DNA from: Hydrangea macrophylla
Taxonomy: Eukaryota; Streptophyta; Magnoliopsida; Cornales; Hydrangeaceae
Assembly (NCBI GenBank): GCA_033977485.1
Contig: CM066992.1
Span: 103,180,140 to 103,244,139, forward strand
Length of the DNA: 64,000 bases
Reading direction: 5' to 3'
Numbering within the stretch: the first letter of the stretch is position 1; the number at the start of each line of letters is the position of its first letter. Below are positions 35,784 to 47,037 of the stretch, one piece after another. A program made the position numbers and the translations under genes. A model generated the notes under the pieces. The model was not told where the DNA came from. It made no database searches and worked only from the letters and a program-made list of their open reading frames with translations.

Positions 35784-36461
35784 CAAAAAATAAAAAAAAA
35801 CTATACTTTCATATTTATATCAGAGGGAAAAAAATTGATGGAGTATAGGTTTTTATTAAATTTGACAAAGGTAATTTGGTCATTATTGAAAAGTGACAAT
35901 TTTTTATTCTTATTTTTTGTACTTGCAAGGATTATGGCAAGACATACACACACATGCACATACCCATCCCACCCCGAAAGCCCCACAATAAAGCCCAACA
36001 AGAGTCACCCATTCCTACTGACAAACAACAAGTGAGCTAGCAAATAAATTCCCATAAGGGAATTCGAACCCTCAATCTCCCCACTAGCTATTGACTAACG
36101 GTGGGGCAAAAGTATTACTCAACCCCAAATCTCAAAAAGAGATGTGCGATTATACAAATTATGAGAAAGAGTTTTTATATTACCTTATTCCAAGGAGGCC
36201 TGTATAATTTTCCATATAAAAAAAAAAAAAAAAATAGAAAAAGAAGTCTGTCAAAATTACCAGTTATAAAAATTGAGATAATTATATTTCAATTATGTTA
36301 TCAAATTTTACATAATGTTTTGGAGCAATTCTTTATACGAGTGGGAGCTACTCTTTCAAACGCAGAGACAATCCGTTTAAAAGTCAGGTACAACTCTTCA
36401 CAACGTTGGCACCAAGTCTTCAAAAGTTGAAAACAAGTCTTCAAACGTTTTGATGCAAGCA
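35784..36461. other. Intergenic stretch
   Basis: AT-rich, no gene recognised. Poly-A at about 36219-36235. Confidence 0.5.
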
Positions 36462-36805
36462 TAGGCGGAGCCAGATTGGGCCGAGGGTAGGCATAGGCCC
36501 CCCTGAACTTTTAAAAATTACATTTTTATCTTTAGTATTTTGCCATTTTTAACTCGTTCGAGAATTAAAAAATCACATAAAATATTTCCTACTTTTCAAC
36601 AGTGTGACTCTTGTCCTTTAATATTTAATGTAATATCTATATAATAAGTTAGAGCGGTGTGGGTCCCTTTCAAATTAGTAACTTTCAATCCGAGCCATTC
36701 AGACAAGTTTAGATATTTTAAATCGTCCGATCATTAGTTCACCAAAAATGGTAACGTGCATACACACCAAATCAATTTTCAATTTACTCATATACCTTCC
36801 AATTG

Positions 36806-36810
<5 letters not shown>

Positions 36811-36866
<56 letters not shown>
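36811..36866. repeat. (CT)n(CA)n compound microsatellite
   Basis: CT run of about 28 bp passes directly into a CA run. A poly-T run follows at about 36928-36950. Confidence 0.85.
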
Positions 36867-36869
<3 letters not shown>

Positions 36870-37641
36870 ACACCTCAACCCCAAATGCAGAGACCCATAT
36901 ATCACTCGTGTCTCTTAAGCCTTTGTTTTTTTTTTTTTTTTTTTTTTTTCCCCTTTCCAGAAACTTTACAAAAGGCCAACAAAGGCTAAGTATAGATTGG
37001 TTAATTTATTATTATTATTTTTTTCTGGTTCTTTCCAAAATCTTAGAAAAAACCTTTGTTCTTTCTTTTCTTTTCTTTTTTTTTCTTTTTTCCTTGTAAA
37101 TGCATAGAAAGTATAGTTTTTCAAAAGTTTCTAGAAGAGGGAAAAAAAAAAAAAAAAACAAAGGCTAAGTATAGATTGGTTAAGTAGTTCAAGAGATGTG
37201 TAGGCCACAACACAACTATTTGAAACTACTGAGTAATATTATGCTTTTCAGATTTGTATGGTAATGGGATTACTTGATTTTTCATTGGAGAGTGTTGAAG
37301 TAATCCAATAATATTGAATTATTAGAATAACTAAATTTGAGAAGTATATCATAATTAAATTAGAATATCTAACATTGACATGTAGGTTGCTGCAAACTCA
37401 ATACGCTAAATAGGTTATGACCTGAAATTATGTTTTTTTTTTCCTAACAAATTTACAACCCATATTTACAGTTATTATACAGCGCATTTTTTTTCCACCC
37501 GTGCTACTATATATATACTCACTGTGTGTTCACGCAAGGAAGAAGATAGGTTGGGTTAAGGCCTGTTTGGGAAATCAGTTTATGGGCACACTTTTATGTG
37601 TTAGGAAGTTAGGTTGTCAAACAGAGCCTTAGGTCTTAAAT

Positions 37642-40146
37642 TGTCACACCCCAACCCGCCTCGTGCGGATTAGGACACGTGTAACAATGCTACAAGCTCC
37701 CAATTACATTAATTTGTAAAGAAATATGCGAATTACTAAGAAACACGTGTGTTTAACCACATTAAACAACTCTATTGTTACAAAATAGGCCCCAAGGGCA
37801 AAATGGTCATTTATAAAGTATGTAAAATTTTGATACCAAAAGTTAGGATTTTGAGTCCCGGTTCCAACGCAACAAACGGCACGCGAAACAGAGTTTTGAA
37901 GAAGAAGTTATGCATGTTTCCGTAAAAACGGACATGCTGGGGAAAAATACAAGGCGGATCGATCCCTTCATAATGGGCGGATCGATCCATTTATATTAGT
38001 CTCCCGCAGAATGTCCCCTTGGAAGGGCGGATCGATCCCTTCACAAACCGCGGATCGATCCCCTTCACAAATTTTGCTGCTAAATTTCCTTTGCTGTCAA
38101 ACAAGTTTCCAAGTTACCAAAACACAACCAAAACATATGGAAACCTTATGAAACTTTGGGAAAACATCTCCAATATACTTCCAAACACTTTTAAACTCAA
38201 TTTAAGCAAGGATCATAGAATCATACCCACAATTGGATCAAGTTAACCATGAACTCATCTCATTCGGTTCAAAAACAAACTTTTCAACTTTAAAACTCAA
38301 TTCTCATCCAAAGTTTATAAAACTTGTTGGAATTCAACTCAAAGTCATAACTAACATTATAAACACTAAAGAAACATGTCCAAGACACTAACGACACACC
38401 CGGACTTGCCGAGATGGTCAAATCCATTACTTGCACCCTACTAGAACAAAACGAGAGAGATTACACATATGTTCTCAAATTTACCTCCAACTCTCCAAAA
38501 TACATGGTTGTGACCCAAGTTCACTTCCAACAACTGAAATATGAACATTAACATAAAAGACACCATACTTTACATCATTTTACAAGTTTCAAAAGAAATT
38601 TACAAGCATGGGGCACAAATCTCCCCCATCTCTCCCATCTCTCCCATCTCTCCCATCCATAAGTCAAGACTTTAATTCACAAGTTGAGAACCTCAACCCA
38701 CTAGTTACACTATAATATAAGTTTAAAACATATTTACAAGCTCTAACTCTCTTCCCCATTCCCGAGCGCGTCACCTTCTCTCCGGATATCGCTCCGTACC
38801 TGCGGTGGTTGTTATGTACCACAACAGAAATAGGAAAACGGTTTTCTTAAGCAATTTGCTTAGTGAGCATTCTAAACATGACTGAATGTTTAACATGTGC
38901 AATGCAACAATCAACATATAAATCATATTTGTAGTCGCCGAGTCACCGGTTTAATGATTCATTCAGACCCGAAGACCTCCCTTGGTCCCGTGGCCACTTC
39001 TATTCCTTGGACTTCCGTATTTCTCGGATTCTTCCTCTTCACCACCCTTATTACTCCCAACAATGAACCATTTTCCCGGTGCTCATTGACTACCACATAG
39101 ACATATAAGCATATAAACATGCACCAACATATGGTTTTCACAAAATTGATATAAAATTCACAATCCACCAATATAGTAACTTCTAAACATGATATCAACA
39201 ACCAAAGTTATACAAGGATTCATTGACCACCTTAAACACAATCATTTTTAGGCTAGAAAACTCACCTCTACCAAGATTATACCCCAAATTCAAGCTAACA
39301 TGTGCTGAATTACTCCCAATCCAAGCTCAATTTCTACCCCAAGTGAATTCCTACAAGATTTCGGTAGACGACGTCTCACCGTCAAATATGAACTACCAAA
39401 ATCCAGCAAAGTAAACATAAATTAAGGGTATAGAAACGTTCGTCTCACCTCCACGAGTCCGAAAACGGCTTTGGTTCGCGAATCCGACGAACGGCGGCGA
39501 CGGAACGACGGAAAAACGAGGTCGGCGGCGGTGTTCGTCTTCTCTCGGTGCTCTCTCTGTTTTCTCTGGATTAATTCCAGCAGATTATTGAGACTCTCCC
39601 TCAATTGACACATGCTTGCATGTGTTTGAGGTGTCATCACCTCAATTCCCCACTATTCCCATTTACACCCCTGAAATTTATTAAGTTCTTATTATGAAAT
39701 CCCCCAAACATTCCATTAACTACCCAATTATCTAATGAGGGTTTGTCTAAGTTTCGTATGGGTCCCAACGTGGGTCCCACATATTTTGTGAAATTGCTAT
39801 CGCACCTACTAATTTTACATCTTTTTCATTTATACCCTTATTTGGGTGTCCAAACTAATACTACCACATGACAATATCTATTAAAAGCAACTTAGCAAAT
39901 ATCCATGTAATCATATAAAAAATGCATTTAATCACTTAAAATGCAAATTACCAATTTACCCTTCACTGGGTTCCATTTCAATATCTGTCCCACCTCACTG
40001 GGGACTTTTCCAACTAGTGTCCCTCTCTGAACACTTTTTACTTGGGCGAGTCCAAGCCTCCCCTTAATCCATTTTATACACTAATTATATTAATTAATGC
40101 ATATTATCACAAATAATTAACCCGTTTTCCGGGTACGGGTGTTACA
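37642..40146 (-). repeat. Solo LTR (family D, gypsy-type), TSD TAAAT
   Basis: 2505 bp from TGTCACACCC to GTACGGGTGTTACA, flanked by identical TAAAT (37637-37641 and 40147-40151). No primer site, polypurine tract or coding region adjoins, so LTR-LTR recombination probably removed the interior. GCGGATCGATCC palindromes lie at 37954-38061. An A/C-rich tandem run (CTCCCATCT) lies near 38622-38650. Relatives: 5398-6383 and, in inverse orientation, 60225-60307. Confidence 0.87.
37954..38061. repeat. GGATCGATCC palindrome array in the solo LTR
   Basis: Four copies of GCGGATCGATCC or CGCGGATCGATCC within 108 bp, each followed by CTTCA or ATTTA. Confidence 0.9.
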
Positions 40147-40575
40147 TAAATAAAAATAAAACATATAAAAAAAACAGTTATATTGGCCTTTTTTCCAGGC
40201 TTTAGAATGAAAAAAGGAAAAGCAACATGAAAAAAAATAACATCCTTTTATTTATTTTTTTTATCCATGTTTGAAGTAATAGTAGCTAAACTTGGCTACT
40301 CTCTACAAAATTTTACTTTTTCTTTATTCTTAATTTAAGCAGTTCTGCTATTGATTTATTACATAGAGCCTTATAGTCTTTAGAAGGATTAAAAGAGTAT
40401 CATATATCTAAAATCTTCATACTCAATTCTATAAACATAAAAGAGATATCACTCAACTGCAATGACATGGACAATTTTATGCAAAAGATTTGATCTTTTG
40501 AAGTATTGAATTTCTTTTTTCTTTTTTTCTTTTTCCTTTTTTTGCTTCGTGTCCACGGGCACGGGTTATTACTAG

Positions 40576-41262
40576 TTTTCCAATAAGCTCTTTCATTCTC
40601 TCTCTTACTTTCTCAAAACAAAATCCACTTTCCCTCTTTTGATGAGAAAACACACGAAAACACACTGTCCCAAAAAAAAAAAATTAGCACCTGTCATTTA
40701 CTCTTTAGAAAAAAATTTCTCTTATCTCTCTTCCCTAGTTCTCTCTTTTCTTTCTTCGACCTTCATATTCTCTCTCTACATTTTGCTGCTACAAGTTTAA
40801 AACAAAAATGGAGTCTTCAACTCGTAAATCAAGCAGACCAGCCCTTCAATCGTTCTCTCCTTCTATAATATTTGTACTCTTCGTCTCTGAAGTAGTCGTA
40901 TACTAATTTGACTTTTGCTTCATCGACTTCATTTAAGATTTGTTAATTTCCAGGTCAGTATTTGATGGACTTCATTTAAGATTCGCTATCATTCTGCAAA
41001 TTTTATGAATATGTACACATGAGAATTGATTTTTCAATTTTATCAACAAAAAAAAAATTGAATATTGATTTTTCATAGAAAAGTATGCTTAAAAGATACA
41101 ACTGGTCAAAATTAGGGCTAGGGCTTGGTTTCAATTGAAAATTTTTGGCTTAGGCCCCCTAGACAATATCCTGGCTCCGTTTCTGGGTGTAAGTTTTGAA
41201 TGTTGAAAATAAAAAGTTAACTAAAATAAAATATAACAATTAAAAAGTTGATATTTTTTTTA
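40576..41262. other. Intergenic stretch
   Basis: CT-rich and AT-rich DNA without a recognised gene. Confidence 0.5.
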
Positions 41263-41452
41263 GAGAGCATTTTTACTCATTTAATTTTTGGTGTGCCAAT
41301 AATGCTCACTCAAACCTCTCATTGGTCAATACAGTGGGACTCATGATTAAACACTATTAATTAAATTCTAGATCTCATTGCAAATTTGCAATGACCAATG
41401 GGAGACTCGGGTGAGCATTGAGACACCAAAAATTGGGTGAGTAAAAGTATTT
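41263..41452. mobile_element. MITE, about 190 bp, same family as 48364-48553
   Basis: Arms contain TTTTTACTCA...TTTTTGGTGT at the left and their complement at the right, with AATGCTCAC and CTCATTGGTCAAT blocks and the interior CACTATTAATTAA shared with 48364-48553. A poly-T flank obscures the duplication. Confidence 0.7.
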
Positions 41453-41992
41453 TGTTTTTTTTTTTTTTTAATTATTGTTGATCTGTTTTGTAATTTTCAA
41501 AAAATAGTACACTAACTTTTAAATTTCGTACAAAAAGTTTACTGATATCTAATTATGTCATAAAATAGTGGAATGAGTCAAAAGAAGATATAGTACTAGT
41601 ATAAACTTGGGAGGAGATGGATGTAAATTGGCATCTGTATTTTCCAAAGCGTTGACAGGTGATTCTCGTCCTCCTCAATTGCCGCCAGGTCCTACTAACC
41701 GTACGGTTCGACAGTTCCTACAAAGCTCTGCCTCTAGTTGTCCTGTAGTCGTCGTGCTGGATTGGGAGCGTGTGGCCCCATTTTCGTCCTTTTTCCTGAC
41801 CTGCACTGCAAGTATATATATATATATATATTGTACAGTACACACATAACATATGGAGTAGTATGTCTGTATCTATACATACATCTGTATAGGCGGACCC
41901 ACCAGGTAACGTTTTGACTACACTACAAAACGCTTTTCCTCACAGTATCTTTTTTATAAAAAAAAAAAAAGAAGAAGAAGAAGAAAACATGA
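41453..41992. other. Intergenic stretch before the MULE
   Basis: Poly-T run near 41455-41471 and (TA)n near 41814-41830. An 80-codon open frame at 41607-41849 has no recognisable motif and is not called. Confidence 0.5.
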
Positions 41993-42001
41993 AAAAAGAA
42001 A

Positions 42002-42084
42002 GGGAAAATTACACTGACACCCCCTGAGGTTTCGCACTTTATCACTCACACCCCTTGAGGTTTCTGACATAACACTGACACCCC
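42002..42084 (+). repeat. Left terminal inverted repeat of the MULE
   Basis: Identical over 83 bp to the right end reversed. Begins GGGAAAATTACACTGACACC. It contains ACACCCCCTGAGGTTT and ACACCCCTTGAGGTTT, and a third copy follows just inside, on this side only. Repeats like these are candidate transposase-binding sites. Confidence 0.93.
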
Positions 42085-42217
42085 TTGAGGTTTTATATCC
42101 ACTTACACTAACACCCCCTGCCGTTAGTGACCGTGAAGAGTATGGATGTCAAATGCTGATGTCAGCTACAAACATCCAAATATTCCCATTTTACCCTTCA
42201 ATCTTAACCCTAGCCTC

Positions 42218-42224
42218 TATAAAT
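42218..42224 (+). promoter_or_regulatory. TATA box of the GRF gene
   Basis: TATAAAT 84 bp before the ATG, with a (CT)n run (about 42254-42278) in the leader. Transcription probably starts near 42250, inside the element and beyond the inverted repeat. Confidence 0.6.
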
Positions 42225-42301
42225 TGATATCCTAGCACTCAGTTCTCACTCTTTCTCTCTCTCTCTCTCTCTCTCTCACTGACTTCCATCTGCCCAGAAC
42301 A

Positions 42302-42700
42302 ATGTCTTCATCAAGCTATGACCAAACTTCATACAGTCAAGGGAAATTCAAGAACAAGTTATGCAAATGCGGAAAAAGAGCTGCGATTAGGGTAACAGAG
42401 TCTAACGAGAGAAACAACAGAGGTCGATTATACTATGTATGTGAAAGTGGAAATTGCGCATTTTGGGAATGGTGTAACTCAATGGGATCTATAGCATATG
42501 ACAGTGAAGCCTACCAGAGAGATGAACTCGCTGAAATCAGGCATGAAGTAAGAGCCGTGTCTTCACAGGTCCATGCTATTGAAGTACAACAAGGGATGGT
42601 GAAAGGACAACAAGGGATGGTGAAAATGTTAGCCGTGGGAAGCTTTATAATGGCAGGATGTGCTATATTAGTGGCAGTAGCAGCATTACTGAAATTGTAA
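42302..42700 (+). CDS. GRF-type zinc-finger protein with C-terminal membrane segment, MULE-encoded
   Basis: A 132-aa single-exon frame. Residues 19-57 form a GRF-type zinc finger: KLCKCGKRAAIRV, then NRGRLYYVCES, NCAFWEW, with cysteines at 21, 23, 47 and 52. GRF fingers bind nucleic acids, usually single-stranded, in other proteins. Residues 75-108 look helical and include a direct QQGMVK duplication. Residues 109-130 (MLAVGSFIMAGCAILVAVAALL) are hydrophobic and predicted to span a membrane. The gene sits just inside the left inverted repeat with its own TATA box and converges on the transposase gene, the position mudrB holds in MuDR. A role in transposition is inference. Small GRF-plus-membrane proteins are also annotated as plant host genes, so capture of a host gene is an alternative. 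Confidence 0.85.
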   Translation: MSSSSYDQTSYSQGKFKNKLCKCGKRAAIRVTESNERNNRGRLYYVCESGNCAFWEWCNSMGSIAYDSEAYQRDELAEIRHEVRAVSSQVHAIEVQQGMVKGQQGMVKMLAVGSFIMAGCAILVAVAALLKL

Positions 42701-42884
42701 GCATAACAAATGGATGTAAGTTGTATGAACTAATGGCTATATGTTCTAATCTATCTATGTGTTGCATATCTACCTATCAGCAATGTATGAGCAGTTACTT
42801 ATAGATCTGCAAATCAACCACACCCACAACAAGCAAATGGTCCACAACATACAACCTGCAAATAGGCCACAAACACAAGTCCAA

Positions 42885-42955
42885 AATGTACATGTCCAAA
42901 AACAAATGTCCAAAATATACATGTCCAAAAATACATGTCCAAAAATATACAAGTT
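42885..42955 (+). repeat. Short ACATGTCCAAAA repeats between the convergent genes
   Basis: About five irregular copies of CATGTCCAAAA or TGTCCAAAA lie in the gap between the two MULE genes, in what should be the overlapping or abutting 3' ends. Confidence 0.7.
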
Positions 42956-43145
42956 CTGCACATACTGATTTTCATATTTACCAAAAATATATACTTGATA
43001 TCCACATACTAATTTTCATATTTACCACAAAAAAAATGACCCTAAATCAAATGTTCAATCTGCATTGGGGGTCTCTAGAATTCCATTTCTCTGTTGTGTC
43101 AACCTCCCCTGCCAACCTGTGACTAAAATCAAAAGGATTACCACA

Positions 43146-46100
43146 TTAGCCAATGTCATTTCTAACAAACGCAGCAAAAGAATAGGAATTAATGGATACC
43201 TGCTGTGTTGAAGCTCTGCCAACGCCCCTGCCCCTAAGTATACCAGCACTAGCACCCCTATCCCTCACTACACTACCACCCCTGCCCCTCAGTATACCAG
43301 CACCAGCACCAGCACCCCTGCCCCTAACTACACCAATTCCCCTGCCCCTAACTACACCAATACCCCTGCCCCCAACTACACTAGTACCACTATTCCCAGC
43401 ACTACTAGCACCCCTACCCCCAACTACACCAATACCACTGCCACTACTCCCAACCACACTAGCACCACTACTCCCAGTACCAGTACCACTGCCCCTCAGT
43501 ACACCAGCACCCCTACCCCTCACATCACTAGCACCCCTGCCCCTCACATCACCACTACCACTGCCCCTCAGTACACCAGCACCACTACCCCTCACAACAC
43601 CAGCACCCCTACCCCTCACATCACTAGCACCCCTGCCCCTCACATTACCACTACCACTGCCCCTCAGTACACCAGCACCACTACCCCTCACAACACCAGC
43701 ACCTCTGCCCCTCACAACACTAGTACCACTGCCCAAATCTTGTTGTCTGGTTTGGTTTGTTTGTTTTTTTGTTGGAGCCCTTTGGCATGTCCTTTGATTA
43801 TGCCCTAACCCTCCACATACTGAACATGTTAATGTTTGGGATCTTCTTGAAGCACTGGTTCCAGGTGCAGGTTCATCAGACTCTCTTCTTCTATTCCTTG
43901 AAGGCCTACCAGGTAGTCGACGAAGTTTTGGAGGGTCTATAGGGTCACCCTCTACATCTGCCCACATTGATTGATCCACAATTGGGTGTATTATTCCACC
44001 ATGAGCTTCCAAATATTTTGCCTTTGTGAATGCAACATCACAGTAGGTCTCAATGTTGCCTCTGTTGCAAGCAATAGCCGCAGCTGCATGACCACATGGA
44101 ATACCTGATATCTGCCAACGACCACAACTACACTTCCGAGCCAGAAGATCCATTGAATATCTCACACCAACATTATCAACTATCTCAAACTCATTCCCTC
44201 CAGCAAATATAACTTTAAATTGCCTTGCAATCTGAATTGTCTTGTTCATCTTTTTCCTAGTGTTTGGGGTTACCAAGCCTTCCCATCTACAACCCTTTCC
44301 AAATCTCTTTTGTATCTTACTCATTAGTTTTGATCGAATCCCATCCAAAAGGGACACAATAGGTTTGCATCTCAAGCTGCCCAACCATGCATTAAATGAC
44401 TCAGCTAAATTGTTTGTTATATGGTCACTTTTAAGCCTTTCATCAAAGGCATGCCTTGACCATGCATTAACGGGCACATTACTAAGCCATGTATGTCCAG
44501 CAGGTGATACATCTTTAATAAGTTCCATGGCATGCTTAAACTCTGCTACATTATATGCCCTACAAGCCTTCCAAAAGTATTGTCTTAGCAATATTCCTGG
44601 AAACTTCACCTTGAAGTTGTTATACAAATGCCTACAACAACGCCTTTGATTTGCTTCAGGAAAAATAGTGGGAAGAACAAGATTAAGCCCCTATTACATT
44701 CATGTAATCATATTAGCATACCTATAAATAAAAAAATAAAAAAATAGAAACAAAAATCGAAAAAAAAATAATAAACAAATTATACCTTTTGCATATCTGA
44801 GATAAATGTTATAGGCCTCCCTTCAGGATTTGGTTCAACTATGCTCCTCAAATGGCTGAGAAAGAACTCCCAACTATCCTTCCTTTCACACTCAACCACA
44901 GCAACAGCTAGTGGAAATAGTCCACTATTACCATCCAAAGCCACAGCACTTAGTAAGACACCACCAAATGGCCCCTTGAGATGACAACCATCTATACCTA
45001 TGAATGGCCTACATCCAACCTTAAAGCCCTGTCTGAATGCATCAAATGATATGAAAATCCTCTCAAATTTAGGATTAACACTCAAGTCACCCCTGTCACA
45101 TTGGATAATTGCAATACTACCAGGATTAGTCCTCATCACCTCTCTAGCATACTGCCTCAGCATTTTATATGACTCACCATGAGTGCCTTCTATGTCAAGC
45201 AAAGCCTTCTTTTTTGCCCTATACAAAGTCATCATATTGGCGTCAATTCCATAAGTTTCTTGTAGCTCTGTCTGCATTGCCTCCAACTTCATCTCTGGAT
45301 TTGTTCTTAACTGTCTTCTCAACTTCTGAGCAATCCAGGTTGAATTGGCCTCAACATTTTTAAATATCTTCACACATGTATGCTCGGGTGTCAAGGTCTT
45401 GATCTTAAAAGTGATCCCATCTGGAAGGGGAGATGCATGAATTCTCCATTTACACCCTTCTGCAGCACAATGACAAGTCACCCTTGTCCTTTCATTCTTA
45501 TCCCTAACCAGCTTAAAGCCTTCTTGGATTGTAAAATCCTTTAACACTTGTCTGAAATGGTCAACATTCCCAAACAACATCCCTTGTTCTAACTTAATTT
45601 TGTTGCTTTCATCCATCTTATATTCAGTCCCAAAACAATACTTATCAAACACCTTTCTTTTACATCTTCCTTGCTCATCTTCTTCATCTACTTGATATCC
45701 CTCCTCATCACTACTAGTATCAATCCCAGCCTCATCATTCGAAGCATAATCCTCCAACCCATCAGAACTCAAATTATCTTCCTCTTCTAAACCATCATCA
45801 CCACTGCTACTACCCTGATTTTCATCACCACTCTCAACTTTCCACTCCTCATCATCTGAACTAAACCCATGTATATCTTCATCAGACCCCAAGTCTTCCA
45901 TACCAGTTGGATCCACATTGAAGTTCTCCTCCTGCAACTCAGTAGCTACATTGAAGTTCTCCTCTTGAAACTCAGCAGCTAAATTGAAGTTTTCCTCCAG
46001 AAACTCAGCATCTACATTCAAGTCCTCTATACCAGTTGGATCCACATTCAAGTCTACACCAGTTAGCCCACTACCCTGATTTGATGCTGCATAATCCGAA

Positions 46101-46378
46101 TGTGGCTCAACATATAGATGTATTTCCCTTCTTTTATGCATTTCAAACATCCTATACACCTCATAATCACCCAACATAGTCATTTTTTCGTTCCAACCAG
46201 GCACCTCACACTCAATTGTAAATGACAACTCAATATTTGATGGAATGTAAGACAAAGACAACTTGCAAACATCATACATCAGATCTAAAAAACAATACCT
46301 ATCCGGATCCACACCAGCAATCTTTTGTACAGATGTACTAGTATGAACAATTAGGTCATACTCATCCATTGGCGCCAT
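43146..46378 (-). CDS. MULE transposase (MuDR family), two exons
   Basis: Exon 1 is 46378-44786 (531 codons), exon 2 is 44690-43146; the 95-bp intron has AAG|GTATAA and TAATAG|GGG borders, phase 0. Protein: 1045 aa. Residues 1-90 are a globular N-terminus; 90-245 are very acidic with ENFNxAxELQEENFNV repeats; about 265-335 is the MuDR DNA-binding domain (FRQVLKDFTIQEGF, CHCAAEGCKWRI). The catalytic core has D463 (FIGIDGCHLKG), D528 (FISDMQK, at the splice site), the CxxH motif C549/H552, and probable E628 (NNLAESFNAWL). A SWIM finger follows (C718, C720, C730, H732), then a CCHC knuckle (C820-C833) and an Arg/Gly repeat tail (about 855-1025). No stop or frameshift. A possible extra donor (CAG|GTATCC near the C-terminus) could change the last residues. 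It cuts and joins the element's ends in the nucleus. Confidence 0.93.
43210..43735 (-). repeat. Minisatellite encoding the Arg/Gly tail of the transposase
   Basis: Tandem 24- to 36-bp units coding VRGRGAGVVRGSGAGVLRGS-like repeats. A 96-bp block (near 43495-43600 and 43590-43700) is present twice almost unchanged. The opposite strand stays open by chance as a Pro/Leu-rich frame. Confidence 0.85.
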
Positions 46379-46439
46379 GGCTGTAACAATTGAAGAAAAT
46401 AAAAAAGTTTTACAGAGTCGAAATTCAGAAAATTAGAAA

Positions 46440-46680
46440 TCATGTTGAAACCCCTAACTAGATGATTCAAAACCCTAACATGCAACACCTAACTGATGTA
46501 CAAAAACCCTAATTTGCAACACCTAATTGTTGATTGAACACCCTGAATTGAAAAGCCCTAAAATGAAACCCTAAAATGCAACACATACGTGATGATCGAA
46601 ACCCTTTCATGCAAAGATTACTTGATGATCAAAACCCTAAAATGCAAAGCCTAATTGATGATCAAAAGCTTTTGAAAATC
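46440..46680 (-). promoter_or_regulatory. Repeated telo-box-like motifs upstream of the transposase
   Basis: AAACCCTAA or AACCCTAA occurs about six times within imperfect 30-36-bp repeats (with TGATGATCAAAA and ATGCAA blocks). Telo-boxes are known plant promoter elements active in dividing cells and bound by telomere-repeat-binding factors. The repeats lie 60-300 bp upstream of the transposase ATG, in promoter or leader. Confidence 0.6.
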
Positions 46681-46701
46681 AAAGTTAAACTTACCCTAAC
46701 T

Positions 46702-46839
46702 GATGAATTGCTGATCCAAACCCTTAGATGGTTTCAGAGACTTCAGTTTCTCGAATTGATCGTGATGAGTGATGAATTGCTGATCCAAACCCTTAGATGG
46801 TTTCAGAGACTTCAGTTCCTCGAATTGATCATGATGAGA
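46702..46839. repeat. 69-bp tandem duplication in the transposase upstream region
   Basis: Two units (46702-46770, 46771-46839) starting GATGAATTGCTGATCCAAAC and differing at only about three positions, so the duplication is recent relative to the element. Confidence 0.88.
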
Positions 46840-47037
46840 TACCTTTGATTTGTGTGTTGAAACCCTAGATTGCTGACAAATTACTTGGTTTTGAGCCTAC
46901 ATCGTTCACCCCTGAATTTTGATCTTGATTATGTGAGGGGTAGGGATGTAATTCAGCCTTTTATTCATTCTCAGGAGAGGGCATAAGAGTCTTTTTATCA
47001 TACTTTGTTAACGGCGTTAAGGGGACAACACTGACAG

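Larger units (their letters stand above)
36636..40575 (+). mobile_element. Possible Helitron, later split by a solo LTR
   Basis: Left TCTATATAATAAGTTAGAGC is preceded by A; right end CACGGGTTATTACTAG is followed by T. TC...CTAG termini between A and T, with a CACGGG-rich motif just before CTAG, fit plant Helitrons. Without the 2.5-kb solo LTR and its duplication it would be about 1.4 kb and non-autonomous. The subterminal hairpin is weak, so confidence is moderate. Confidence 0.4.
36462..41190. mobile_element. Possible hAT-like remnant enclosing other elements
   Basis: ATAGGCGGAGCCAG followed by a GGCCCCCCTGAAC block near 36462-36515 has an inverted partner at about 41140-41186 (reversed: GAAACGGAGCCAGGATATTG then AGGGGGCCTAAGCC). 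Such GGCGGAGCCAG ends are frequent in plant hAT-type elements. No transposase is readable between them; most of the interior is later insertions. Tentative. Confidence 0.35.

Noticed and set aside
36756..37099. Open frames rich in Ser-Leu and His-Thr
   Set aside because: They are translations of the CT/CA microsatellite and poly-T runs.
34267..40575. Larger Helitron starting near 34267
   Set aside because: TCTATCTATATTATAAA also resembles a Helitron start, but the start at 36636 is nearer, flanked by A and more typical. Neither is proven.
43192..43797. Open frame of 201 codons, Pro/Leu/Thr-rich, plus strand
   Set aside because: It is the antisense of the transposase Arg/Gly repeat. The strict short period keeps the opposite strand free of stops.
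46576..46848. 90-codon frame near the right MULE end
   Set aside because: It runs through the 69-bp tandem duplication and telo-box repeats and has no domain; it lies antisense to the transposase leader.
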